Part shown: positions 9,701-18,647 of the stretch, piece after piece | Layout of the letters: every line of letters begins with the position of its first letter | Position numbering within the stretch: the first letter of the stretch is position 1 | DNA from: Rothia gullae | Lineage (GTDB): Bacteria > Actinomycetota > Actinomycetes > Actinomycetales > Micrococcaceae | Direction of reading: 5' to 3' | Assembly (NCBI RefSeq): GCF_024294905.1 | Contig: NZ_JANCOC010000002.1 | Span: forward strand, 78,267 to 142,266 | Length of the DNA: 64,000 bases | Notes under the pieces: generated by a model | Told to the model about the DNA's origin: nothing | The model's input: the letters and a program-made list of their open reading frames with translations, nothing else | The model's database searches: none | Position numbers and translations under genes: made by a program

Positions 9701-10059
9701 GTCATGCCGAGCTGCTTCATTGCCTCGAGTTCTGCGGGCAGGCCGTGGGTGTCCCAGCCGAAGCGTCGTTCTACCTTGTGGCCGCGCTGGGTCTGGTAGC
9801 GTGCGACGAGGTCCTTGGCGTAGCCGGTGAGCAGGTGACCGTAGTGGGGCAGGCCGTTAGCGAAGGGAGGGCCGTCGTAGAAGACGAATTCGTTTTCACC
9901 GTTTTCGCCTGCGGGGCGGTTCTCGACGGATGCGGAGAAGGTGTTGTCCTTCTTCCAGTAGTCGAGGACTGCCTCTTCGAGTGCGGGGAACTTGGGCGAT
10001 GCGGTGACGCCGCTTCCTGCGGCTTCGAAGGCGCTCGCCTTGGGGTAAACATGGGACAT
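6718..10059 (-). CDS. ileS: Isoleucyl-tRNA synthetase, eukaryote-like type 2
   Basis: Class I synthetase charging tRNA-Ile. 1113 residues. The HIGH motif is HYGH (about residue 70, in [19 protein letters not shown]) and the KMSKS loop is [13 protein letters not shown] (about residue 665); WDTHGLPAE and [13 protein letters not shown] are also conserved. The HYGH form with the downstream TGYAKD segment and long C-terminal domain is characteristic of type 2 IleRS, the class found in eukaryotes and many actinobacteria and known to tolerate mupirocin. Start ATG at 10057-10059. The gene is preceded by a ~440-nt leader with an unmistakable T-box. Confidence 0.96.
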   Translation of the reverse strand: MSHVYPKASAFEAAGSGVTASPKFPALEEAVLDYWKKDNTFSASVENRPAGENGENEFVFYDGPPFANGLPHYGHLLTGYAKDLVARYQTQRGHKVERRFGWDTHGLPAELEAMKQLGMTDKREILEMGIDNFNDAARASVLKYTNEWEKYVTRQARWVDFENDYKTLNVEYMESVIWAFKRLYDKGLTYQGFRVLPYCWKDETPLSNHELRMDDDVYKDRQDQTVTVAFRLTADTALGADEKVAAELDGVEALAWTTTPWTLPTNQALAVGPEIEYSVVPGAGKFEGRSFLIASELLGSYAKDLGYEGDQPEKDADAAVTARYTGSQLEHVRYTPLWDYFADTEKWGTETSWQILVADYVTTGDGTGIVHQAPAYGEDDQKVCEGYGIPVILSLDEGAKFLNLFAEPTASGSTVLAEIAGVQAFDANRTIINALKADDVLIREKSYVHSYPHCWRCRTPLIYRAITSWYVKVTDFKDRMYELNKQINWIPENVKYGQFGKWVENARDWSISRNRFWGSPIPVWVSDDPNYPRMDVYGSLEELKADFGRLPLNKDGEPDLHRPYIDELTRPNPDDPTGKSTMRRVEDVLDVWFDSGSMPYAQVHYPFENQEWFENHYPADFIVEYIGQTRGWFYVLHVLATALFDRPAFKNVISHGIVLGSDGQKMSKSLRNYPDVSEVLDRDGSDAMRWFLMSSPILRGGNLIVTEQGIREGVRQVMLPLWNVYHFFALYANAANNGEGYSAKLKYDSQHVMDRFILGKTRELIEQVTAAMDSYDIWNACESLRQYADALTNWYVRRSRERFFNEDPDAFDTLYTALVTVSKVAASLLPLSSEEIYRGLTGERSVHLADWPEASAFADESDLLALMQTVREVCSAGSALRKEKKIRVRQPLQKMTVAVAPEQFAALGTAFGEKGAEYFANIVEDELNLRQVELVSADTVDPADYGISQQLKVNARAAGPRLGKQVQVAIKASKSGDWTVTEDGTVLVGVAALDGGLALEEGEYELATVVAADAEGAEHTAAAVLPGGFLVLNIELTDELVAEGIARDTIRAIQQARKDADLNVADRINLSIAAPEETLAALRTNEALVTGETLAVSLQLSEAAELSISVAKA

Positions 10060-10199
10060 GTGTTTGTGCGCCCTTATCTGTTGTTCTCAACGCTGAGAGG
10101 TTGGGGCGACAGGGTACGTAGCACTCGTCGTCCCACCGTTTCAGCGGGTGAGGATTGACATGACGGGTGCAAGGACGCCTGGGCATCGCTGACCTATCC

Positions 10200-10322
10200 G
10201 GGCTGTGCCGGGGGTTCAGGATGCGGCGCGGTACCACCTTGCTTACTGATTTAACAGCTCAACGCACCGAACCCTCCCGGGGCTACGTGGCGTCGCGTGT
10301 CCGCGATACCTAGCCACCGGAA
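10200..10322 (-). ncRNA. T-box riboswitch, Ile-specific, with short Stem I
   Basis: On the minus strand the T-box sequence AAGGTGGTACCGCG occupies 10227-10240. About 40 bases upstream is a compact Stem I at 10277-10320: outer arms CCGG/CCGG and GGCTA/TAGCC, an apical CGCG-gaca-CGCG hairpin, and an internal loop presenting ATC (10305-10307), an isoleucine codon, as specifier. This matches the ultrashort Stem I class described for actinobacterial ileS leaders, which act on translation initiation. Downstream GTCCTTGC can pair with GCAAGG of the T-box, giving a competing helix. About 170 nt separate the T-box from the ileS ATG. Confidence 0.9.
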
Positions 10323-10507
10323 GAGCGGCGCGTTGGGCGGGTATCAGTCGCTTATTACAGCTATATCGGGCTTAACCGTCCGGTTCTACTGGGACTACAT
10401 CTCTTCCGCTAAGACACCCTCGCCGCAGCGATTGGCGGGTGCCCGCAGGTGCGGTCCGTTCTTCCGAATTGCTCGCCGGTGATGGCCGGGTCGTTGCAAA
10501 CACTAAT

Positions 10508-10537
10508 AGTTTATGTGGCTTTTGTGTCTGTATGCAA
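10508..10537 (-). promoter_or_regulatory. Candidate ileS promoter
   Basis: Minus strand: -35 TTGCAT (10532-10537), 18-base spacer, -10 TAAACT (10508-10513). The start of transcription near 10501 would give a ~440-nt leader containing the whole T-box. Confidence 0.45.
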
Positions 10538-10539
10538 CC

Positions 10540-11510
10540 TCGCGGGGTGTGGGTTTGAACAGTACTTTTCAGATACACCGATGCCGGGGGCGTAAAACAG
10601 AATGGTTCTTCGTTCGGCGATATTTAGAGCGAGTAGGGGGTTTAAGCGACCTTGTCTCACCCCGCACTCGGGCGTGTTTAAGGATGTATGTTTTCACATT
10701 CCCCCAGTGTTGCTTTAAGTGGGTTTCGATTTTTTCGGAGGAGCCCACGGGACTGCAGTCAGTGCAACCACAAGATATGGGGTGAACACCGATGTAATTC
10801 CACTAGATATTCACCCCTGCAAGTTTTCACCCCCTCCACTCCCCGTGTGGGAACCGGTTTTTCTGAATGATTCAGCAATGCATAGCGGGTGAATAGAGTG
10901 CATATTTGAGAATTGCCGAGCAGGTTTCCCCTTGTTGAATCGGGTATTTTTTCTGAACTACTGAAGGCCTCCTTGCAATCAGAAGGTTGAGTTACCCCCT
11001 CTCTTCTTCCCCATCTTTTGCAAACACTGGGGTGAGACTCTTTCGTTTTTCAGACCATAAATATGATTGAAATCACTTAATTTAACATGCGCACCCCCTC
11101 TTACTGAAGCACCCACCTCATCAAATAGCCCCTCATCAACAGAGCCTGATCGCAATACTTTACAGTGAATGGTATCCTGAGTGATCCATAGACTCCCAGA
11201 TATTACTAAGGTGTATTTTTGTCTATTTTGAGCTCAAAATAGACAAAAATGAATCCAGCAACGCATCAATGATGATCCGATAGTATTACCTACCCTCTCA
11301 CCGGGGTGTGAACAAGCAGCCTCAAAGATGAGTTCACCGCGTATCCATTCGCTCCACCAGCAGCATGCACGCACCCGAGGTCACTTCCGGATGTGGGTTG
11401 AAACCGTGGCATTTGCCCGAGGTTTTACTCCCTTTCACGACCTCACCCAACACGCCATGCAACCACGTGCCCACCGCCGGGTGCCCCGAGCCCGCCTCGG
11501 CATAATTCAA
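10540..11510. other. AT-rich gene-free region
   Basis: Almost 1 kb between the divergent ileS promoter and the lipoprotein remnant with no ORF I can support on either strand. It is visibly richer in A+T than its surroundings, contains several copies of a short GGGGTGAA/TTCACCCC word (about 10782, 10811, 10826), and holds a perfect 36-bp palindrome at 11215-11250. A 65-codon minus-strand frame at 11334-11531 reads smoothly but has no recognisable homology and runs over the ribosome binding site of the gene on the other strand. Confidence 0.5.
11215..11250. repeat. Perfect 36-bp AT-rich palindrome
   Basis: The half-site ATTTTTGTCTATTTTGAG is followed immediately by its exact reverse complement, with no spacer, centred on GAGCTC. 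The arms are AT-rich with no GC-rich clamp, so a standard intrinsic terminator is unlikely. It lies in the middle of the gene-free region. Confidence 0.9.
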
Positions 11511-11522
11511 GGAGTTCACCGA

Positions 11523-11853
11523 TGCTCTCACCCTCTTCGAGTACCCGTTCCACCGCTTCCCGCCTTATGAGCCGCCGCCCCTGCTGCTCGGTGGCGTGGT
11601 TTCCCTCATGGCTGGTTGCGCTTCCGATATTTGCCCGCTGAGCGAAGAAGCAAAAGCTAAGGTAGACTCCCCCGCCCCTTCCGCGAGCGCAACCGCTTCT
11701 GCGTCTAGTTCGCCGCCTACTTCACAGTCTGCTTCGGCGACCGCATCAGCAAGCGCTAAGGGAAGCTCGTCCAGCGGTGGCGGATCCGGCAGCTCCGGTG
11801 GCTCTAACTCCGGTAGCTCTAGCTCCGGTAGCAGCAGCGATTTCAAGATCTAG
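11523..11853 (+). pseudogene. Ser-rich lipoprotein gene with a frameshift in the signal peptide
   Basis: The ATG at 11523 has a good AAGGAG site 9 bases upstream and encodes MLSPSSSTRSTASRLMSRR, the start of an Arg-rich signal peptide. The hydrophobic core and lipobox (LLLGGVVSLMAGC) continue in another frame; the switch falls at the CCCC run at 11577-11580. After the lipobox Cys comes ~75 residues of Ser/Ala/Gly low-complexity sequence ending DFKI at 11853. The downstream frame has no usable start of its own except an internal GTG at 11596 that would remove the signal core. It is either a real frameshift or a sequencing error in the short homopolymer. Confidence 0.6.
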
Positions 11854-11903
11854 GCACTGAGACTCTAAGCTCCAAGATTAGGATTTGAGTGCAGCACCCC
11901 TGA

Positions 11904-11945
11904 CGAAAGCGGGGCGGGTATCAACTAATACCCGCCCCGCTTTCG
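11904..11945. terminator. Bidirectional terminator between convergent genes
   Basis: Perfect 18-bp inverted repeat with arms CGAAAGCGGGGCGGGTAT and its complement around CAACTA. It sits between the plus-strand lipoprotein remnant and the 3' end of the minus-strand ABC operon, and can serve both. Confidence 0.8.
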
Positions 11946-12025
11946 TATGTTCCTGCGCCTTTCATCTGTAGTAGTGATAATTACACTGCGACCAATTACG
12001 CCGAGCAAACGGACGCAAGGGTCCG

Positions 12026-13891
12026 CTAGAGCTTCCAGCCCGCCGCATTCACGCGCGCCTGCCAGAAGGTGCGGTACACGCCCGGCACCGCCACAAGCTC
12101 CTCGTGGGTACCAATCTGCGCCAGGGCGCCATGCTCATCAAGCACCACAATCTGATCGGCGTCACGTACCGTGTCCAGCTTGTGCGCAATAACCAACACG
12201 GTCGAACGCTGCCGCAGACGGCGAATGGACTGCTGCACCGAGGCCTCGTTCTCGGGATCCAGGGCGCTCGTCGCCTCATCAAAGAGCAGGATAGGTGCAT
12301 CCTTGAGCAGGGCACGAGCAATGGAAACACGCTGGCGTTCACCGCCGGAAAGACGGCCTCCACCCTCACCCACACGGGTCTGCCACCCCTCCGGCAGGCG
12401 CGCCGCAATCTCATCGGCACCCGCCAGGGACGCGGCCCGAAGCACCTGCTCGTCGGTGGCGTCCTCACGGCCCACACGAATGTTCTCCATGAGGGTTCCG
12501 TCGAAAAGATACACGTCCTGGAAAACCATCGAAAGCTGAGCCATGAGCTGCTCGGTGCGTTGCTTGCGCACATCCACACCACCCACGCGCACCGTGCCGG
12601 AATCAACATCCCAGAAGCGGGCCAACAGCTTGAACACTGTGGTCTTACCGCTACCGGAGGGGCCCACGATAGCTGTGAGCGACCCTGGTTCGGCTGTGAA
12701 GCTCAGCGAACGCAACACCGGAACGCCCGGCGTGTACGAGAAGCTCACATTCTCAACGCTCACACTGCCAGGATCGCTCAGATGCGCTGGCTCCTCGGGT
12801 ACGGGGAGCGGCTCGGACGAGAGGATCTCGTTTACGTCCGCAAGCGGGATACGCGAGTTCTCCACGCCAACCAGGAAGCTGACCGCATCCTGAATCGCGC
12901 GAGTGAAGCGCAACATCACGCCGATGAACACCACGGTCGAGACGGAGTCAAGCGATCCGGTCAGCGCCATCTGCACCGACACGTAGATGAGCGAAACCAC
13001 CACAATCTGGGTGCTCATTCCGCCCAGCACGAGGGCAAGGGTCGAAATCCACAGGGCACGCACACGACGGCCGTGACTGCGCTCAATAGCGGAGTAGAGC
13101 GGCTCATAGTTGCCGCTCCTGCCCGCGGAGCGCAGGGCACCCTGGCACGAAGCGTACTCCACGATGCGCGAGGAGAGCTCACGCTCAAGTGGGTCGGTCA
13201 GCGAATGCGAGTAGTGCTCCAGACGGTTTGAAAACACTGTCAGCGCCGCAATGACCAGCAGCGAGGCGGCAAGGGTTATCCCCAGCATGGGCTGCCAAAT
13301 AAGCACACCCACCATGAGTACGAGGGCCGCAATTGTGTTACGCAGAACCGGCACCGCCACGTGAGCGATACCCGTACCGATGGACATAAGACCCTCAGTG
13401 ACCAGACGCGACATACGCCCGTTCAGACCCGCATCGAACCAGCCCAGCGGCAGGCTCGCCAAGCGATCACCCACCTTCACCAGCATGACGCGCAGACCCT
13501 CCAAGGCGGCGCGGTAGGCACCCAGGTTCATGGCGTAGGTGCACGCCGCGCCAACGACGGCGCATACGCCCAACACTGTGAGCCAGCCTCCCAATCCAAG
13601 ACCCCACGCAGGTGCCGACGAGGCGAGCGCCACCACGGTGGGAATAATAGCAAGGTATACGAGGCCCTCCACGATACCGCCGGCAGTCACCCAGGCGAGC
13701 GCGCGGCTCAGCTGGGCGTTACCCCGGTCGTTGAGGAGCCCCCGGTACTGGCGCAGAAGGAGTGGGTCACGCATATACCCGACCGCACTGTGCGACTCCT
13801 CCCGGCGTGCGGCGCGGTACGCGGCGGTGCTTACCGTGTTGCTCATAGTGTCATCAGCTTTAGTGACTGTCTTAGCCGCAGTTTTAGTCAC
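12026..13891 (-). CDS. ABC exporter-type half transporter (membrane + ATPase), second of pair
   Basis: Membrane-spanning domain (about residues 60-320, six helices) fused to an ATPase: Walker A GPSGSGKTT near residue 409, Q-loop FQDVYLFDG, signature LSGGERQRV near 513, Walker B ILLFDEATSALD, H-loop IAHK. Such half transporters work as heterodimers, and the gene just upstream encodes the obvious partner. Several GTG/ATG starts are possible; I chose the GTG at 13889-13891 because GGAAGG lies 8 bases before it and it follows the partner's stop, whereas the ATG at 13918 overlaps it. The IrtB/YbtQ-type siderophore transporters share this architecture; the substrate here is inferred only from the operon. 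Confidence 0.88.
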   Translation of the reverse strand: MTKTAAKTVTKADDTMSNTVSTAAYRAARREESHSAVGYMRDPLLLRQYRGLLNDRGNAQLSRALAWVTAGGIVEGLVYLAIIPTVVALASSAPAWGLGLGGWLTVLGVCAVVGAACTYAMNLGAYRAALEGLRVMLVKVGDRLASLPLGWFDAGLNGRMSRLVTEGLMSIGTGIAHVAVPVLRNTIAALVLMVGVLIWQPMLGITLAASLLVIAALTVFSNRLEHYSHSLTDPLERELSSRIVEYASCQGALRSAGRSGNYEPLYSAIERSHGRRVRALWISTLALVLGGMSTQIVVVSLIYVSVQMALTGSLDSVSTVVFIGVMLRFTRAIQDAVSFLVGVENSRIPLADVNEILSSEPLPVPEEPAHLSDPGSVSVENVSFSYTPGVPVLRSLSFTAEPGSLTAIVGPSGSGKTTVFKLLARFWDVDSGTVRVGGVDVRKQRTEQLMAQLSMVFQDVYLFDGTLMENIRVGREDATDEQVLRAASLAGADEIAARLPEGWQTRVGEGGGRLSGGERQRVSIARALLKDAPILLFDEATSALDPENEASVQQSIRRLRQRSTVLVIAHKLDTVRDADQIVVLDEHGALAQIGTHEELVAVPGVYRTFWQARVNAAGWKL

Positions 13892-13895
13892 GGTT

Positions 13896-15878
13896 CTATC
13901 CTTCCTTGGATTCGTCATCGTTCAAACCCTCAGCGACGAATCGGGAAGCTTCTCCCCCGCTTAGCGAACGCCAATAGGGGTGCTCTGCCAACTCTTCGGC
14001 GGTTCCGCGGGCGGTGATGCGGCCACCCTCCATGATGCAGATCTGGTCGGCTCCGGCAACCACCTGAGCAGTGTGCCCGATAACCAGCACCGTGCGGTCG
14101 CGGGTCAGCTCGGTGAGGGCCCGCTGAATCTGCGCGGCGCAGTCCGGGTCGGTGTTGGCGGTAGCCTCGTCCAGAATCAGGATGGGCGCGTTGGTGAGCA
14201 GTGCCCGGGCGATAACGATGCGCTGCTTCTGTCCGCCCGAGAGGTTCGTGTCCTCGCCGATGACCGAGTCTAGACCGTTCGGTAGTTCACGGATGTCCTC
14301 CCAAATCTGGGCGCGGCGCGCAGCCTCAATGACCCGTTCGTCGTCCGCATCGGGTACAGCCAGGCGAATGTTATCGCGGATGCTAGCGCGCAGAATCTGT
14401 GCCCGCTGTAGCACAAAGGCAACCGAGCGGTACAGTTGCTCCTCACTCATAGCGCGCACGTCCGTGCCATCGATGAGCACGCACCCTTTATCGGGGTCTT
14501 GGAACCGTGCCAGCATGGTGGCGAGGGTACTCTTGCCGCTACCGGAGGGGCCCACAAGCGCGGTGACGGTGCCCGGTGCGAGGCTCAGGGTTACCCCATT
14601 CAGCGCATTCACCACAGAGGAGGTTGCCGCGGAGCCATCATCACCGGACGACGAGGGAGCCGCTGAAAGCACCGGAACCTCAGTGCGATAGGAGTAGCTG
14701 ATCCTCTCAAAATGCACACCGGTGCGTTCCTCGGAGGTACCGGGGGCACTCGCATCAGCGCTATCGGCGCTCTCAGGCGGGGCCTGCAGCTCACGCACGC
14801 GGGTCAGGTCCACCAAGCGTAGGGCAGCATTACCCGCCATCTGGTACGACCAAGCTGTGTTCGTGATGACGTCCAGGCTCAGGGGAATAACCAGCGCGAT
14901 GAGAGCACACACCATAACCTGCGATGTCGAAGCGTAGTTGCACTGCACCATGAGCGCACCACCGCCCAGGCTCACGAGCATCACAACCGGCGCCGAAATA
15001 ACCGCCGTGGAGATCGAAGAACCCTTCAGCAGCGGCCCGCACCAATCCCAGTAGAAGTCGGCAAAGCGGCGGGCAGCCTGCGCGAACGCGGCGTGCGCGG
15101 CACCGGTTTTACCGAAGGATTTGACGACCTCAATGCCGTCCACGAACTCGACGGCCCGGGCGCTGGTTTCAGCCAGGTGGTCGTCCATGTGGGCGGTCTT
15201 CTCACCCATGCCGCGAGTCATCCACACCTGCCCAAGCAGGTACAGCGGCAAGGTCGCAATGGTGAGCAAACCCAGCCACGGGTTGAGCGTGAAGCTATAC
15301 ACGAGCAAAGCAAGCGGGGTGACAACCGCAGCGGTAACTTCAACCGGCTTATGCGCGATGAGAGTGTGGATGGTAGTCGTATCGCCCTGCAATGCCTTGC
15401 GCACTCGCCCCGAGGAAGTCGATGAGAACCAGCTGAGCGGCGCACGTCCCAGGTGGATGAGGATGCGCTGCTGTAGGTGGGTTTTGAGGTGAACATCAGC
15501 CAAATGTGTGATCATGAGAGCCACGAAGTACAGGCCAATCTGCAGGCCGAAGGCGGCAAAGAGTTCCTGAACCTGCACCCACACGCGGTCGGCGGGGATG
15601 CTCGCTCCCCCGGCTGCGGGTAGCAATAGATCACCGAGGCGTGTGAGCACGATGTACGGCCAGATAGCTGCGATGCCGGAGAGCGCCGCGATTGTCTGAC
15701 CGGCATAGATACGCTTCTGCACGGGTGCAAGTAGCTCGTTGAGGGCTTCGCGTGAGACCCGCGCCTTCTGCGCGTAGTTTTGGGAGCCGGAAGGTTGCTT
15801 TGGGGGCTTCTCCCCACCCTCCCTAGTACCCTGCGTTTCTCTCGGTGAAGATTCAGCTGAGGTTGAGGAGATGCCCAC
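13896..15878 (-). CDS. ABC exporter-type half transporter (membrane + ATPase), first of pair
   Basis: 660 residues: polar ~45-residue N-terminus, six-helix membrane domain, then an ATPase with Walker A GPSGSGKST near residue 440, LSGGQKQRI signature, Walker B LILDEATANTD and IGHT H-loop. It has the order and length of IrtA/YbtP-like proteins but lacks the N-terminal siderophore-interacting flavin domain of mycobacterial IrtA. The GTG start shares one base with the TAG of the S-component gene (TAGTG), pointing to translational coupling. A ~45-residue linker before the ATPase is rich in Ser/Ala. It probably forms a heterodimer with the next gene. Confidence 0.88.
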   Translation of the reverse strand: MGISSTSAESSPRETQGTREGGEKPPKQPSGSQNYAQKARVSREALNELLAPVQKRIYAGQTIAALSGIAAIWPYIVLTRLGDLLLPAAGGASIPADRVWVQVQELFAAFGLQIGLYFVALMITHLADVHLKTHLQQRILIHLGRAPLSWFSSTSSGRVRKALQGDTTTIHTLIAHKPVEVTAAVVTPLALLVYSFTLNPWLGLLTIATLPLYLLGQVWMTRGMGEKTAHMDDHLAETSARAVEFVDGIEVVKSFGKTGAAHAAFAQAARRFADFYWDWCGPLLKGSSISTAVISAPVVMLVSLGGGALMVQCNYASTSQVMVCALIALVIPLSLDVITNTAWSYQMAGNAALRLVDLTRVRELQAPPESADSADASAPGTSEERTGVHFERISYSYRTEVPVLSAAPSSSGDDGSAATSSVVNALNGVTLSLAPGTVTALVGPSGSGKSTLATMLARFQDPDKGCVLIDGTDVRAMSEEQLYRSVAFVLQRAQILRASIRDNIRLAVPDADDERVIEAARRAQIWEDIRELPNGLDSVIGEDTNLSGGQKQRIVIARALLTNAPILILDEATANTDPDCAAQIQRALTELTRDRTVLVIGHTAQVVAGADQICIMEGGRITARGTAEELAEHPYWRSLSGGEASRFVAEGLNDDESKEG

Positions 15879-16483
15879 TACTGCACCCCCAGCTGGCTTA
15901 CGCCTGCACGCTCAAAGTGACGGCGTAGCGCACGCTGACCAACATAGCCGCCCAGTAGGGCAAGGAGGAAGGTAACGACCATCCACACCGAAATCACACC
16001 GGGACTAAACATCACCTTCAGACCCTCCGCGTAGTCTGCACCCCAGCCCTGGGCCACCAAGCCGAAGTAGGACTCTGGGTTCAGTAGCGCAGGAAGGTAC
16101 ATACCAAAGCTCCATAGCGAGAACACGGCATAGGCGACCAGACCGCGGCGCGGCTCCAGGCTCGTGGCCTTACCCAATCTTGACTGAATGGCGTCTGCAA
16201 TCAGACCGGTCAGCACCGAAGTAACCACAACGTGCGGGGTGCCGTGGGTAATACCCATAAGCAACGCAATCAGCAGGCTCGTAATGGTCAGCGCACCGAA
16301 CTTGGGTACACGCGAGAGGTAGAGCATCACAACGATACCGTTAATCAGGATGGACAGCGCGCCACCGACAAAAATGAAGGCCGGTCCGGCCATACCAATC
16401 ATGCCGCTGGCATACATGATGATGAAGTAAATGATGGAGAATACGCCGCAGTTGATGAGGTCGCGGGCGGTTAGCTTATTCAT
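15878..16483 (-). CDS. ECF transporter S component, MptD/Trep_Strep type
   Basis: Substrate-binding membrane subunit of an energy-coupling factor importer. About 201 residues starting MNKLTARDLINCGVFSIIY, with about six hydrophobic segments and short loops; the N-terminal KLTARDLI...FSIIY pattern and a following HGTPHVVVTSVLTGLIAD helix are typical of the MptD/Trep_Strep family, whose substrates are largely uncharacterised. Start ATG at 16481-16483 is preceded by AAGGAGGAG, a very strong site; an upstream in-frame start is unsupported. A 295-base gap with degenerate TTCTAGGTCGTACTTCTA-like repeats separates it from the ATPase gene, so it may also have its own promoter. Confidence 0.8.
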   Translation of the reverse strand: MNKLTARDLINCGVFSIIYFIIMYASGMIGMAGPAFIFVGGALSILINGIVVMLYLSRVPKFGALTITSLLIALLMGITHGTPHVVVTSVLTGLIADAIQSRLGKATSLEPRRGLVAYAVFSLWSFGMYLPALLNPESYFGLVAQGWGADYAEGLKVMFSPGVISVWMVVTFLLALLGGYVGQRALRRHFERAGVSQLGVQ

Positions 16484-16778
16484 ATCTCCTCCTTGAGATA
16501 CATGGAGATTTACGGGTTGGTAGGTTCGTGCACCGAACGAGAGGGACGTGTGAGTATCGAGCACACAAGCATCTGGTGAACAGGCTTCTGCATCGTCCCT
16601 CCTACGCAGGGTCTTTCGGTGCGCAGAACGAAGCCCGGTCTAGGTCTAGGTCGTGCTTCTAGGCTGTAACTTCTAGGTCGTACTTCTACGTCATGGGTAA
16701 TATCACTCCTTGTCAAAAGCTTCTGAATACTAGGCTTTAGCTCGGATCTCAGGGGGTATTAGGGGTGTGTCAGGGAAC

Positions 16779-18647
16779 CTAGACGTTCCTTCCCGGTACC
16801 CTGCATCTGGGATCTTCTGCTGCTCTTGCCACCGAGGGGTCCTCCCCGAGGAACACCACGCGGTCGGCGCATGCCTCGACCAGCTCCGCGTCGTGGGTTA
16901 TACAGATAACCGTCATGCCTCGCTCAGCCAGCAAACGCATCTGCTCTGCAATCGAGTGCAGGTGCGCCGCGTCCACACCGGAGGTCGGCTCGTCAAAAAT
17001 CATGACGGAGCGTCGAGCCACCACGCTAGAGGCAATCATGAGCCTTTGCTGCTGGCCACCCGATAGAGCCGCCGGGTGCCTGGACGCCAGGTGCAGCAGC
17101 CCCATGGAGTCCAGGGCCTGCCGCGCGCGCTTTCGATCGTCCTCGGTGACCGCGCCGGTGGGGAGTGCCTCAGCGGCGACTGTGGCGGCGAAAAGCTGCT
17201 GCCGCGGGTCCTGCATGACCAGCCCGCAGGTGCGGGTGCGCTCAGCAGCGCTATGCGGCTTGCCGTTGACGCTGATGCGGGCCCCGGGCACATCGTGCAA
17301 TCCGCAGATGATGCGTGCTAGGGTACTTTTTCCCACGCCATTGGGGCCACAGACGGCGGTAACTCTGCCCGCAGGAAAGTCCAGAGAGGCGATGTTGAGT
17401 AGCTCTGCCCCCGCATTGTCGGTTGTTCTCTCGGAGGGTCTCCCTCGACGAGCGTGTAGCCGCTTTGCGAACGAGCGTGCGAGTGCCCGGAGGCGATACG
17501 TGCCATCCCGTCCACCGTAGCTGAACCGCAGGTTTTCGATGAGCAGCCCGGGCCGTGCTTCGGCATTCCCCTCTCCAGTTCCCAGGTTCTCTGAGACGGG
17601 GTTTTCGTTCGAAGAGTTCCCGACATTGGAAGAGGATTCAACCCGATCCACCGGTTCTGAGGCAACAGGCTCGGGAACAACCCGTGGAACGTCGGGTAGA
17701 ACCGGCTCCATCAGGGAGCGAATCCCCAGCTCGTGACGCGTCCGCTCGGGTAGGGCGAAGAACTCCTCGCCGCTGTATTCGGCAACGACCCTGCCATCCT
17801 CGAGTCGCACCACGCGGTCGGCGATGTTGCGCATCAGGTGCACCCGGTGCTCGGCCACGACCATGGTGATGCCCCGACTTTTAAGCATGCGTAGCAGGTC
17901 GGCAAGCTCCCTCACCGCCTGGGGCGAGAGGTTCGAGGTTGGCTCATCCAGAAGCAGGATGGGTGCATGAGCCGCCAGGGCGCAGGCGCAGGCTACCCGT
18001 TGCAACTGCCCTCCTGAAAGTGCTTCAAGGGGACGGTCCAACAGGTGCTCAATCCCAGCCTCCCGCGCGGCGTTCTCAACGCTCCGGCGAATCGACTCGG
18101 GAGATTCGCCAAGCATTTCCCCCACGAGCGCCATTTCTGCGCGCGCGGTCGAGGTGAAGAATTGGGTGCGAGGGTTCTGGAAAACCATGGCGGAGATACC
18201 CGCCTGGTCGGCGAGGGTCATGCTCTGCCCCTCGCGGCTGAGGATTCGGATACTACCGCTCAGCTTGCCTCCGTAGAAGCGCGGGACGAGGGTGTTCATG
18301 GTGCGCAGGCAGGTAGATTTTCCGCTTCCGGAGGCGCCCACGAGTAGCACGCATTCCCCTTCGGCAACGCTCAGGTTCACATTGCTGAGGGCGCGGGCTC
18401 TCTCCGCGGGTTTGGGAGGGACTCCGGGCTCGGTGGGGGTAACGGCTTCAGTTGTAGTATGCCCCTCAGATTTCATGGTGGGCTTTGCCGAGGGACTCCT
18501 GTCTTCCCCGTATTCCCCACTTCCGGGGCGGTTATCGCTACGGTTTCCTTCATCCTGGCCGAAGTAGTCGTAGTCCACACCCTCCAGCTCAATGAGGCAC
18601 TCGACAGCCCTCTCGCGCCTTGTCGTTACTGTTGTCGTTACGCTCAC
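16779..18647 (-). CDS. ECF transporter ATPase, fused A1-A2
   Basis: Two ABC ATPase modules in one 622-residue chain. Module 1: Walker A GASGSGKST near residue 102, signature ALSGGQLQRV, Walker B LLLDEPTSNL. Module 2: Walker A GPNGVGKST near 432, signature LSGGQQQRL, Walker B IFDEPTSGVD. Both have the QNPRTQFF or QDPRQQLF Q-loop form typical of ECF A/A' proteins. The N-terminal module is interrupted by a ~55-residue Ser/Pro/Glu-rich insertion before its Walker A, and a variable Ser/Asn-rich linker joins the modules. The GTG start overlaps the stop of the T gene as GTGA and has GGAGGTGG 8 bases upstream; the ATG-type start farther upstream is inside the T gene and is rejected. Confidence 0.9.
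   Translation of the reverse strand: MSVTTTVTTRRERAVECLIELEGVDYDYFGQDEGNRSDNRPGSGEYGEDRSPSAKPTMKSEGHTTTEAVTPTEPGVPPKPAERARALSNVNLSVAEGECVLLVGASGSGKSTCLRTMNTLVPRFYGGKLSGSIRILSREGQSMTLADQAGISAMVFQNPRTQFFTSTARAEMALVGEMLGESPESIRRSVENAAREAGIEHLLDRPLEALSGGQLQRVACACALAAHAPILLLDEPTSNLSPQAVRELADLLRMLKSRGITMVVAEHRVHLMRNIADRVVRLEDGRVVAEYSGEEFFALPERTRHELGIRSLMEPVLPDVPRVVPEPVASEPVDRVESSSNVGNSSNENPVSENLGTGEGNAEARPGLLIENLRFSYGGRDGTYRLRALARSFAKRLHARRGRPSERTTDNAGAELLNIASLDFPAGRVTAVCGPNGVGKSTLARIICGLHDVPGARISVNGKPHSAAERTRTCGLVMQDPRQQLFAATVAAEALPTGAVTEDDRKRARQALDSMGLLHLASRHPAALSGGQQQRLMIASSVVARRSVMIFDEPTSGVDAAHLHSIAEQMRLLAERGMTVICITHDAELVEACADRVVFLGEDPSVARAAEDPRCRVPGRNV

Noticed and set aside
10513..10870. Two plus-strand ORFs upstream of the palindrome
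   Set aside because: No ribosome binding sites, odd composition, and the first overlaps the ileS promoter.
11334..11531. 65-residue minus-strand ORF
   Set aside because: It reads smoothly but has no recognisable family and overlaps the lipoprotein ribosome binding site and start on the other strand.
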